This document shows positions 1 to 7,117 of a stretch of DNA of 18,489 bases, piece by piece. The notes under the pieces were generated by a model. The model searched no databases. It saw only the letters and a program-made list of their open reading frames with translations, and was not told the origin of the DNA. This DNA comes from an uncultured Mycoplasmatota bacterium. GTDB lineage: Bacteria; Bacillota_I; Bacilli_A; RF39; UBA660. The position numbers and the translations under genes were made by a program. The stretch lies in assembly GCA_900549285.1 (NCBI GenBank), contig URNW01000021.1, forward strand, positions 1 to 18,489, in the 5' to 3' direction. The stretch's first letter is position 1; each line of letters starts with the position of its first letter.

Positions 1-8
1 ATAATATC

Positions 9-17
9 CACCTTTGT
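9..17 (-). promoter_or_regulatory. Ribosome binding site of a gene beyond the left edge
   Basis: On the minus strand the last bases of the window read AAAGGTGG followed by ATATTAT. If the next base off the edge is G, an ATG would sit 5 nt after the purine core, an ideal spacing. An alternative ATG at position 52 (minus) opens a frame that stays open to the edge (17 codons), but its AAGG lies only 2 nt upstream. The edge start is preferred. Which gene follows cannot be seen; trmFO commonly follows topA in Bacilli. Confidence 0.5.
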
Positions 18-86
18 TTTTCCATTCTACTACACTTAAAACTATATTTCATTACCTTCGACAAAACTTGTCAAAAGCAATCTTGC

Positions 87-107
87 AATACATAATGTAT
101 TATTATA
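87..107 (-). promoter_or_regulatory. Candidate -10 box abutting a 15-bp palindromic operator
   Basis: A perfect TATAAT (minus, 102-107) is followed directly by a 15-bp perfect palindrome, AATACAT-A-ATGTATT (87-101), which would cover the transcription start. This is the usual position of a repressor operator. No good -35 hexamer is seen at 16-18 bp spacing; the best matches are TTATTG or ATTATT. A second small inverted repeat, GACAA-AAC-TTGTC (60-72), overlaps a TTGACA sequence (minus, 69-74) further downstream. The target gene lies off the left edge. Confidence 0.4.
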
Positions 108-180
108 TTACATATAAAATATACAATAATAATTAAGATTAGTCAATTATTTTGTTACTATTTACGTATTTAAAATCAAG

Positions 181-207
181 AAAAAAGTGGCTATTTTACA
201 TAACCAC
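181..207 (-). terminator. Rho-independent terminator of the topA operon
   Basis: In the minus-strand RNA, GUGGUUA (from 207) pairs with UAGCCAC (to 187) over a 7-nt loop, giving 7 bp with one U-G wobble, followed by six U residues (186-181). The topA TAG stop (193-191) lies inside the 3' arm, so the terminator starts within the last codons of topA. Confidence 0.85.
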
Positions 208-2215
208 ATTCCTCACATAATACTGTTTTATTCTTATTAACCAACAAACTACCACATTTAGGACATACCTCTCCCGTTGGCTCATACCATGTAGCATACT
301 TGCACTTAGGGAAATTACTACATCCATAAAACACTTTACCCTTTTTAGTTTTACGAGCAATAATATCATGATTACATTTAGGACATTTAGCTAAAACCGT
401 AACTTCTTTCTCTTCTTTTTTTACATATTTACAAGTAGGATAATTGCTGCATGCAACAAATTCCCCATACTTCCCCTTACGAACAACTAAATCACTACCA
501 CACTCAGGGCAAACTTCTCCTGTTTTAACTGGTTCTTTTTTCTCCATCTCTTTAAAAGCTTTTTCTACCAATGGAGCAAATTCATCATAAAATTTTTGTA
601 AAACTTCAACGTTATTAATTTTATGATCTGCAATTTCATCTAATTCTGTTTCCATATTAGCAGTATATTCTACATTCACAATATTACTAAAAAACTCTTG
701 TAATTTATCTGTTGTTTCAAAACCGATTTCCGTTGGATAAAACTTTTTGTCTTCCAATCTTACATAATCTCTATCTAATATCGTTTTCATAATAGTAGCA
801 TAAGTACTAGGTCTACCAATGCCTAAACTTTCCATTTCCTTAATTAAACTTGCTTCAGTATATCTTAGAGCAGGCTTTGTAAAATGTTGAAACTTTTCTA
901 TTTTATCTGCAACAACCGTATTACTTTGATAATTTTTAAAATCAGGTAAAATCACATCTTCATTATCTTCATATTCACTATATACCTTTAAGTATCCATC
1001 AAACTTTAATACACTACCCGTTGCTTTAAACATATATCCATTATTTTCTAAATTAACAGTAGTTGCTAAAGTTTTAGCACTACTCATTAAATAAGCTAAA
1101 GAACGAATATAGATTAGGCGATACAACTTATATTCATCACTACTTAAATACTCTTTAATAGATTCTGGCGTACGCATAATACTAGTAGGTCTTATTGCTT
1201 CATGAGCATCTTGTGCCCCTTTAGGTTCTTTAGAAGCCTTTACGCTACCAACATATTCATTCCCATAATGATTTTTAATATAATTTTTTGTATCATTAAC
1301 AAAAACATCTGAAAACCTTGTTGAATCTGTACGCATATAAGTAATCAAACCAACTGTTTCACTGCCAATATTCATACCTTCATATAATTTTTGAGCAATC
1401 TGCATGGTTTTACTAGAAGAAAAATTAAGACGATTCGCAGCCATTTGTTGTAAAGTAGAAGTACGAAAAGGATCTTTAGGTCTTTTTAACTTTTCTTTTT
1501 CTTCCACACTATCAATCTTAAAAGATAAAGATAATTCTTCTAATATTTTATTTGCTTCCTCTTCATTTTTTATCTCAATTTTTTGATTTCGATATTTTTC
1601 TAAGTTAGCTTTAAAAGTTTTAAAATCCGCTTCAATCGTCCAATATTCTTCTGGAACAAAAGCAAGTATTTCTCTTTCTCGATCAACAATTAATTTTAAA
1701 GCTACACTTTGAACACGTCCTGCACTCTTTCCGCCAGTTTTTCTTTGCATAAGTTTACTTAAACGGAATCCAATAATGCGATCTAACATTCTTCTAGTCT
1801 CTTGACTTTTTACTAAATCCATATCTATTTTTCTTGGATGTTGGATCGCATCAATCACAACATCTTTTGTAATTTCATTAAAAACTACTCTTTCTGACTT
1901 TTCTTCATCAAGACCAAGTTCATCATATAAATGCCAAGAAATTGCTTCTCCCTCACGGTCAGGGTCAGTTGCAAGTATAACTTTATCACTACTTTTAGCT
2001 AACTTTTTTAAAGCTTGAATATCTTTTCCTTTTCCTTTAATTGCCACATAATTAGGTTGAAAGCCATTTTCAATATCAATTCCTAAGCCATACTTACCAG
2101 TAGTTGCTAAATCTCTAATATGACCTTTACTAGAAACCACATGATAATTACTACCTAAATATTTTTCTATTGTTTTACTTTTAGCTGGAGACTCAACTAT
2201 AACTAATTCACTCAT
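191..2215 (-). CDS. topA: DNA topoisomerase I (type IA)
   Basis: This is a 674-residue type IA topoisomerase that relaxes negatively supercoiled DNA behind polymerases. The N-terminal Toprim domain has the VESPAKS glutamate (E8) and DPDREGE (84-90) for metal binding. The catalytic tyrosine is Y293 in ITYMRTDSTR. The C-terminus carries three tandem four-cysteine zinc ribbons (about residues 575-674), as in B. subtilis TopA; the first two have the CSNYPTC or CSNFPKC type of second half and the last is shorter. The ATG at 2215 follows AAAGGAAAT at good spacing and lies 14 nt after the LTA-synthase-like gene, so it is the last gene of the lepB-rbgA-rnhB operon. The stop codon is buried in the terminator hairpin. 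Length and domains are complete. Confidence 0.98.
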   Translation of the reverse strand: MSELVIVESPAKSKTIEKYLGSNYHVVSSKGHIRDLATTGKYGLGIDIENGFQPNYVAIKGKGKDIQALKKLAKSSDKVILATDPDREGEAISWHLYDELGLDEEKSERVVFNEITKDVVIDAIQHPRKIDMDLVKSQETRRMLDRIIGFRLSKLMQRKTGGKSAGRVQSVALKLIVDREREILAFVPEEYWTIEADFKTFKANLEKYRNQKIEIKNEEEANKILEELSLSFKIDSVEEKEKLKRPKDPFRTSTLQQMAANRLNFSSSKTMQIAQKLYEGMNIGSETVGLITYMRTDSTRFSDVFVNDTKNYIKNHYGNEYVGSVKASKEPKGAQDAHEAIRPTSIMRTPESIKEYLSSDEYKLYRLIYIRSLAYLMSSAKTLATTVNLENNGYMFKATGSVLKFDGYLKVYSEYEDNEDVILPDFKNYQSNTVVADKIEKFQHFTKPALRYTEASLIKEMESLGIGRPSTYATIMKTILDRDYVRLEDKKFYPTEIGFETTDKLQEFFSNIVNVEYTANMETELDEIADHKINNVEVLQKFYDEFAPLVEKAFKEMEKKEPVKTGEVCPECGSDLVVRKGKYGEFVACSNYPTCKYVKKEEKEVTVLAKCPKCNHDIIARKTKKGKVFYGCSNFPKCKYATWYEPTGEVCPKCGSLLVNKNKTVLCEECGYVK

Positions 2216-2229
2216 AATATTTCCTTTCT

Positions 2230-4260
2230 TTATTCGGAAGTGGTATTACTATTTAATTTTTGATTTAAATAGCTAAAGTAATTTTTCTTAATCGCTAAAT
2301 TACTCATCTCTAATTTTAAACGAACTGATGTATTAATTGCAAGTATTTCTTCTGTTGTATACACTTTTTTTGTACGATAACTCACTTGATTAGTACTAGC
2401 ATTATAAAAAGCGACATCATTTTTCCAAGAGCCATCAGAAAATATTACTAAAGAATCATACTCAGAACTAAGAGCATCAAACCCCATATATAATCTAGAA
2501 TCAAAATCTAACTGAAATAAATTAGCAATTGTAGGTAAAATATTCATATAACTAGTGTATTGAGTAAATTCCTTTGCTTCTAAACTAGTATTATAAATAA
2601 TAAGTGGAACTTGATCTGCATTATTATCTAATGTAGCATCATAATCTAATTCTTGATTTAAAACTTCTGTTTCAATTGCATAAGGATAATGATCACCAAA
2701 AAGGACAATAACGGTATCATCTAAAATATCCCGTTCTTCTAAACCATCTAATAAAATTCCAATCGCATTATCTACTACTTTCAATTTAGACATATATCTT
2801 TTTAATTCTTGAGGATATTCTTCTGAAAACAAATCCATATACATATCACCATATTCACTAGAAACATTATAAGGCTGATGAGAAGAAACTGTGGTAATAA
2901 AACTCATAAAAGGTTGCTCTAAATCTTGACTATCTAGTACTTCTAAATATTTTTCCATTAATTCTTCATCACTAGCCCATGTATCATAAGCAGGATAACG
3001 ATAACTAAAATCCAAATCCAATTTAATAGCATCATAAAATTGAGAACTCCCCATATTTTTATGAATCACATTCCGATCATAATACCAATCATAATAATCA
3101 TGAAAGCTATTTGTTATATATCCTGTATCATTAAACAATCCAAAAATACTTTCAAAATAAGTATTTTTCTGATAAACATTCGCTGTACAATTATTATTAA
3201 TAGAATACAAACTAATCATAGCACTCATCTCATTATTTCCCGTACTACAAATATTTCTAGGTGAATAATTATTACTAAAATGATAACCATTTTGAAGTAA
3301 CTTTCCTATATTAGGATAATACTCTTCATTAAGCAAAATATCATTTCCTGACTCTACCATAATTACAATTAAATTCTTATCCTTTAATAATCCCGTATAA
3401 TCATTAGTTGTACTAGTATGATTACTAATAAAATATTTATTTAAAGTATTATAATCATCATCTTTTTCATCTTCAATAATACCTAACCAAGTATCGTTAT
3501 CAATAGTAGTATGTAAGCTTACTTCCGCTTGATTTTTTAACTCATTGGAATCAATTTCTATTTGATGTATTACTTTCCCTGGAAAAAAATATTCTTTTAT
3601 ATCTAATAAGCCAAACCCTATAAAGCCAAAATTACGAACTACCAAACTACTATTCGTAGGCTTTACAAATAGTTCATACGTACTATCAGCCTGAAATTGA
3701 TCTTGCATAAAAGATACTTTTAATGTTCCATAATATAATCCACCCATAAAAATAAGAATAAAAATAGGAACAAATTTTCTTAAAATAAATTTTTTGGTAA
3801 CAATTCTTTTAGGTAAATCCAAACTAATCTTTTTATCCACAAAAAGATTATACGCAAGATAAAAAACAAATGGGATTAAAAGAAAATAAAAAGACCAAGA
3901 AAAACTTTGAAAAAAATCTTTAATATACCCATCAACGGCACCAAGTTGACTACTAGTACTAATAGACGCGTATACTCCCAAATAATTATGAAACCCAAGT
4001 TGAGCTAAGCCATATATAGTTGCTATAAATGCCAAAAGAGTACCTATAATTTTAGAAATAATATTTGGTAAAAACGACAATATATACCCAAAAAATAAAG
4101 CAATAATATTAAGACCTAAAAAAATCCGAATACTTGCTACATCAAAAATAGGGATTCCATCAAGAATACGAAACAAGATTTCTAAAAAAATAAATAAAAT
4201 AAGTAATAAAAAATAATTTTTAAAAATTCTATTCTGCCACAATTTCTTTAACTTCTTCAC
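2230..4260 (-). CDS. LTA synthase-like membrane sulfatase-fold phosphoglycerol transferase
   Basis: This 676-residue protein has five predicted N-terminal membrane segments (about 14-31, 44-64, 67-88, 121-140 and 162-181) and then a long extracellular sulfatase-fold domain from about residue 295. Key LtaS-type residues can be seen: E303 in VIMVES, a putative nucleophile T340 in CSTGNNE, H461 in SSHQPY, and the metal pair D523-H524 in FGDHYPY. LtaS enzymes transfer glycerol phosphate from phosphatidylglycerol to a growing lipoteichoic acid; this protein may do that or another phosphoglycerol transfer. S. aureus LtaS is of similar size (about 646 residues). The start overlaps the 3' end of rnhB by 32 nt, implying translational coupling, and topA follows after 14 nt. 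In Bacilli this slot usually holds dprA. Exact substrate is not determined by the sequence. Confidence 0.88.
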   Translation of the reverse strand: MKKLKKLWQNRIFKNYFLLLILFIFLEILFRILDGIPIFDVASIRIFLGLNIIALFFGYILSFLPNIISKIIGTLLAFIATIYGLAQLGFHNYLGVYASISTSSQLGAVDGYIKDFFQSFSWSFYFLLIPFVFYLAYNLFVDKKISLDLPKRIVTKKFILRKFVPIFILIFMGGLYYGTLKVSFMQDQFQADSTYELFVKPTNSSLVVRNFGFIGFGLLDIKEYFFPGKVIHQIEIDSNELKNQAEVSLHTTIDNDTWLGIIEDEKDDDYNTLNKYFISNHTSTTNDYTGLLKDKNLIVIMVESGNDILLNEEYYPNIGKLLQNGYHFSNNYSPRNICSTGNNEMSAMISLYSINNNCTANVYQKNTYFESIFGLFNDTGYITNSFHDYYDWYYDRNVIHKNMGSSQFYDAIKLDLDFSYRYPAYDTWASDEELMEKYLEVLDSQDLEQPFMSFITTVSSHQPYNVSSEYGDMYMDLFSEEYPQELKRYMSKLKVVDNAIGILLDGLEERDILDDTVIVLFGDHYPYAIETEVLNQELDYDATLDNNADQVPLIIYNTSLEAKEFTQYTSYMNILPTIANLFQLDFDSRLYMGFDALSSEYDSLVIFSDGSWKNDVAFYNASTNQVSYRTKKVYTTEEILAINTSVRLKLEMSNLAIKKNYFSYLNQKLNSNTTSE

Positions 4261-4885
4261 TTTTTCTCTCCTCTAAAATCAACTTAACTGGTTTATAACT
4301 CATCCGATATTCTTTAGTGATTCCATATTTCTTCATTAATTCTAAATGTTCTTTTGTTGGATATCCTTTATGTTTCTTATAGTGATATTCAGGATATTTT
4401 TGATCTAGATCATACATAATATGGTCTCTAGTTACTTTTGCAATTACACTAGCTGCTGCAATAGATAAAGATAAAGCATCTCCATGAATTATAGGTCTAG
4501 AGGGAATATCAATATCATTTAAGCTCATTGCATCACTAAGTATATACTCTGGCTTAATATCTAAATCATTTAAAGCAATATACATAGCTTTCCTACTAGC
4601 TTCTAAAATATTAATTCGATCAATTTCTAGGGCATCTACAATTCCTACTCCAATACTAACTGCTTCCTTCTGTAATATTTGATAAAAATTCTCCCTTTTC
4701 TTTTCTGATAGTTGTTTAGAATCATTAAGCCCCTCTAAATGATAATTTTTAGGTAAAATTACCGCAGCAGCGACAACAGGCCCTACTAAAGGCCCACGAC
4801 CTGCTTCATCTACTCCAGCAATAAGTGTAATATTACGCTTATATAATTCTTTTTCATATTTAAGTAAATCAGATTTCACAGTCAA
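4229..4885 (-). CDS. rnhB: Ribonuclease HII
   Basis: RNase HII of about 218 residues removes ribonucleotides and RNA from RNA-DNA hybrids. GVDEAGRGPLVGP carries the first two acidic residues (D26, E27 from this start). D118 in ILSDAMS and D136 in HGDALS complete the DEDD site, and the SLSIAAASVIAKVTRD stretch is typical. There is no usable ATG. A run of alternative starts lies at TTG 4891, TTG 4885 and GTG 4879. The AAGGGAG ribosome binding site sits 6 nt from the TTG at 4885 but only about 1 nt from the TTG at 4891, so 4885 was chosen. The start overlaps the end of rbgA by 17 nt, and the end overlaps the next gene by 32 nt. One mild oddity is that the GD-x-x-S motif reads GDALS where many homologues have GDAKS. 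Confidence 0.96.
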   Translation of the reverse strand: MTVKSDLLKYEKELYKRNITLIAGVDEAGRGPLVGPVVAAAVILPKNYHLEGLNDSKQLSEKKRENFYQILQKEAVSIGVGIVDALEIDRINILEASRKAMYIALNDLDIKPEYILSDAMSLNDIDIPSRPIIHGDALSLSIAAASVIAKVTRDHIMYDLDQKYPEYHYKKHKGYPTKEHLELMKKYGITKEYRMSYKPVKLILEERKSEEVKEIVAE

Positions 4886-5720
4886 AAACAACTCCCTTAA
4901 TCATTCCATTTTTAAGATCTGTAATAATATAATTACTAACTCTTTCATAATCGATATCATCACCTTTGCAAGCCCCTATTTTTTTGGCAATTGTACCATA
5001 AACATATTCAAAATCAAATCCCATTGGATTTGCATCTATTCCATACCGTTCTTTTAACTTATCGGGATAATATTTATTTAATTTATTTAAAATATGAACT
5101 GCTATTTCATTTTCATCTAATATTTCCGTTTTAATCGCTGAAAACGAAGCTAAATTTAAAGCAATTTCTTGCTGTTCTAATTTAGGCCATAAAATCCCTG
5201 GAGTATCTAAAAGTTGAATCCCATGTTTCGTATTAAGCCATACTAACCCCTTGGTTACTCCTGGCCGATTCCCCACTTCTGCTACTTTTCTTCCTACCAT
5301 CCGATTAATAAGAGTAGATTTACCAACATTTGGAATACCTACCACCAAAACCCGAACATCTTTGACAAGTAAACCTTTATTTTCTCTTTTGCTCTGCATA
5401 CTTTTTGCAAGCTCATGAGTTGTATTTACAATCTTCATAATATCTTCTTCTTGATTCAAATCAGCCAAAATAACTTTTGTTCCTAAATTCTCATAATATT
5501 TAACCCATTTTTCTGCCATTTCTAAATCAGTTAAATCTTCTTTCGTCATAATAAGAATTTTAGGCTTATTTCCAATAATATCATAAATATTCACAATCTT
5601 ACTAGATTTAGGGATTCTACTATCTACAAGCTCATAAACAACATCTATATGTTTATACTCTCTTTGCATTAATCTCTTAGCTTTCGCCATATGTCCTGGA
5701 TACCAATTAATATTTGTCAT
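4869..5720 (-). CDS. rbgA: Ribosome biogenesis GTPase RbgA (YlqF)
   Basis: This 283-residue circularly permuted GTPase is needed for a late step of 50S subunit assembly in Bacilli. WYPGHMAKA at the N-terminus is diagnostic of the YlqF/RbgA family. The permuted order is visible: G4-like TKED (59-62), then G1 GIPNVGKST (128-136), G2 threonine in RPGVT (about 156) and G3 DTPG (172-175). The canonical G4 NKxD begins with T instead of N here. The C-terminal ANTAR-like helical region is present and length matches B. subtilis RbgA (282). The start ATG follows AAGGAAGTG at good spacing. It is followed directly by overlapping rnhB, the usual Bacilli order. Its leader was rearranged: the start region is duplicated in degenerate form at 6193-6234. 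Confidence 0.97.
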   Translation of the reverse strand: MTNINWYPGHMAKAKRLMQREYKHIDVVYELVDSRIPKSSKIVNIYDIIGNKPKILIMTKEDLTDLEMAEKWVKYYENLGTKVILADLNQEEDIMKIVNTTHELAKSMQSKRENKGLLVKDVRVLVVGIPNVGKSTLINRMVGRKVAEVGNRPGVTKGLVWLNTKHGIQLLDTPGILWPKLEQQEIALNLASFSAIKTEILDENEIAVHILNKLNKYYPDKLKERYGIDANPMGFDFEYVYGTIAKKIGACKGDDIDYERVSNYIITDLKNGMIKGVVFDCEI

Positions 5721-5744
5721 TTTATCACTTCCTTAAATATTTTC
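5704..5744 (-). repeat. Direct repeat copy A: rbgA start region
   Basis: This 41-bp segment spans the end of the dinD-like remnant, the rbgA ribosome binding site and the first rbgA codons. It aligns colinearly with 6193-6234 on the same strand, with identical blocks GAAAATATTTA, AGGAAG, GATAAAA and AAATATTAATTG separated by small gaps or substitutions (about 36 matches over 42 columns). Confidence 0.65.
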
Positions 5745-6004
5745 CTCAAGTTTCTTTTTCTCTTTATTCTCTAATTGTTTCTTTTCCCTTTCCAGTTTTT
5801 ATTGGCTTGTTGATCTCAACAAGCCAATTTTCATTACCAGAAATACTATTATTTGCGGATATTATTGCTTTATCGATTACTTTTTTAAAATTTCTCCAAT
5901 CTTTATATTCCAATACTTTTTGTAAATCACGAGCAAACCAATATTCATTTCCATATTCATCAATATGTTTTATGTTCTCAAAAGTTTTACTAATAGATTT
6001 TCAT
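5733..6004 (-). pseudogene. dinD: Decayed dinD-like gene (frameshifted and internally deleted)
   Basis: A strong ribosome binding site (AAGGAGG, 5 nt before ATG at 6004) precedes a start whose own frame stops after four codons. One base out of frame, from about 6000, the strand codes FENIKHIDEYGNEYWFARDL and then LQKVLEYKDW and INKPIKTGKGK. This closely resembles the N-terminal (BRO/KilA-like) part of DNA-damage-inducible protein D. One extra A in the run after the ATG would explain the first shift. The frame ends at TAA 5764. In another frame the next codons read KQLENKEKKKLEENI and stop at 5733; this resembles the E. coli DinD tail (IKQLENSVKITEKK). So about 190 internal codons are missing. 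The remnant sits between the HD gene and rbgA and is bracketed by direct repeats. Family assignment rests on remembered sequences and was not searched. Confidence 0.7.
5801..5828. repeat. Perfect inverted repeat, 13-bp arms, 2-bp centre
   Basis: ATTGGCTTGTTGA (5801-5813) and TCAACAAGCCAAT (5816-5828) are exact reverse complements separated by TC. The repeat lies inside the dinD-like remnant, over codons reading NWLVEINKPI. On the plus strand it is followed by TTTTC and could act as a weak terminator; on the minus strand, the direction of the operon, A-rich sequence follows, so it is not a standard terminator there. Confidence 0.9.
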
Positions 6005-6192
6005 TCTAGCCTCCTTTTTAATATATAGAGGGAGTTTACCTTGCGGTATCATCTAAAAATTTTTACCCTATTTTTTAATTACTTATTTAGTTCATTTTTG
6101 CAGTTTATTAGAGAAAATGTGCAAGAACTAGATAATCGCAAGCTCTTTATTTATAAGAATTTCACAAAGGGATTTACTAAGTCAGTATCAAG

Positions 6193-6234
6193 CAATTAAT
6201 ATTTACCGTTTTATCCTTCCTTTTAAATATTTTC
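6193..6234 (-). repeat. Direct repeat copy B: degenerate rbgA start region
   Basis: This is the partner of 5704-5744. The ribosome binding site is still recognisable, but the ATG has become ACG and the similarity ends right after the codons matching rbgA Asn-Ile-Asn. No rbgA coding sequence follows; the frame soon stops. The two copies flank the dinD-like remnant, so this may be a duplicated target or a recombination scar. Confidence 0.6.
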
Positions 6235-6238
6235 TTAA

Positions 6239-6406
6239 CTATATACCAATTGTTTGTGCTTTATTAACCAATTCCTCATAATATCATCAGCTATCGTTAA
6301 TGCTTGTTATATTAACTTTAATATTTTGAACTTCAATTATCTTATTCACTATACATTCACCTCTACTACCATTTTCATCATATCCCATTGCTATTTTAGC
6401 AAATGC
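6239..6406 (-). pseudogene. Unidentified gene remnant with tandem TGA stops
   Basis: A minus-strand frame from 6406 codes about 39 residues including AMGYDENGSRGECIVNKIIE and INVKVNITSIND-like sequence (read: VQNIKVNITSINDS). It hits TGA TGA and then continues in the same frame as YYEELVNKAQTIGI before a TAG at 6239. Amino-acid composition looks protein-like, with no stop other than the tandem TGA, but there is no ribosome binding site before the ATG at 6388 and the family is not recognised. It could also be chance open sequence in AT-rich DNA. Together with the dinD-like remnant it fills the 718-bp gap between the HD gene and rbgA. Confidence 0.35.
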
Positions 6407-6420
6407 TTATAAAGGTTTTA

Positions 6421-6429
6421 TTTATAACA
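6421..6429 (-). promoter_or_regulatory. Possible extended -10 promoter element after the HD gene
   Basis: TGTTATAAA on the minus strand, 10 nt after the HD stop codon, fits an extended -10 (TGn plus TATAAA). The hexamer 17 bp upstream (ATGGTG) is a poor -35. It could once have served the decayed segment or could now serve rbgA, which otherwise has no visible promoter within the 700 bp before it. Confidence 0.3.
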
Positions 6430-6438
6430 GTCTAGGAT

Positions 6439-7113
6439 TTACCCACCATCAAAGAAAATATTATCAATTGAAATTAAATAATGAAGATGTAATTTAGAAG
6501 CAAAACTTCTAATTGCTTGCACAATCTTTTTTGTAAAATAATATTCCTGAAATTCCAAAATATCTAAAGACGCGTCAGTTATAAAATTAACTTTTAAAGT
6601 TTGATCTTCAACTTTTAACAAAATCTCTTCAATATGACCATATTGTCTATTCCCTACTACTTGTAACCCAGCATCACTAATTCTTGTTTTTTTAACATCT
6701 AATTTATCAGCTAAAATTAATGCTAAAGCAATCATATTATCTGTATCAAATTGATCACTATGAATTTTAATTGCTTCTAATACTAAATCCATATCATCAA
6801 ATGAAATATGATGAACGGCAAAATAGTTTTTAGCAAACAAATAACTACGATACGCATGATCATCTTTACCAATATTTGCTCCAACATCATGCAATAAAGC
6901 TGCAATTTTAGCTTTATATATAAACTCTTTTGAAAAGGACAAAGACTCTAAAATTTGTTCTATCAAAAAAATAACATTCTTTACATGTAAAAAATCATGA
7001 TAAGCCCATCCACCCATTTTGGCTTCATAATCCTTTACTTCCTGATACTGTTTTAAAATAATGGGATCATTTAACATAAAATAATATAGTTTTTCAACAG
7101 ATTGTTCTGACAT
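6439..7113 (-). CDS. HD-domain phosphohydrolase, substrate unknown
   Basis: This is a 224-residue soluble protein with a metal-dependent HD hydrolase core: YHDFLHVKNV (H39, H43), LLHDVG (H75-D76), IKIHSDQ (H118) and ILADKLD (D136). The HD core spans about residues 35-145. The C-terminal part (about 150-224) has a predicted mixed fold and ends with DNIFFDGG. HD enzymes of this type cleave phosphoesters such as nucleotides or (p)ppGpp-like compounds, but it has no synthetase, GAF or REC domain that would point to a substrate. The start follows GTGGAG in the end of lepB, only 4 nt after the lepB stop, so the two are cotranscribed. It is an addition to the usual lepB-rbgA neighbourhood. Confidence 0.85.
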   Translation of the reverse strand: MSEQSVEKLYYFMLNDPIILKQYQEVKDYEAKMGGWAYHDFLHVKNVIFLIEQILESLSFSKEFIYKAKIAALLHDVGANIGKDDHAYRSYLFAKNYFAVHHISFDDMDLVLEAIKIHSDQFDTDNMIALALILADKLDVKKTRISDAGLQVVGNRQYGHIEEILLKVEDQTLKVNFITDASLDILEFQEYYFTKKIVQAIRSFASKLHLHYLISIDNIFFDGG

Positions 7114-7117
7114 AAAT

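Noticed and set aside
5714..6028. Plus-strand 104-residue open frame
   Set aside because: It is the antisense shadow of the dinD-like remnant and has no ribosome binding site.
6041..6199. Plus-strand 52-codon frame from TTG with GGAG upstream
   Set aside because: It is protein-like in places but short, starts with TTG, has no recognisable family and lies in decayed DNA; the evidence is too weak to call it.
6385..6409. Small hairpin CATTTGCTA/TAGCA-ATG as terminator of the HD gene
   Set aside because: The arm has a bulge and no U tract follows on the minus strand.
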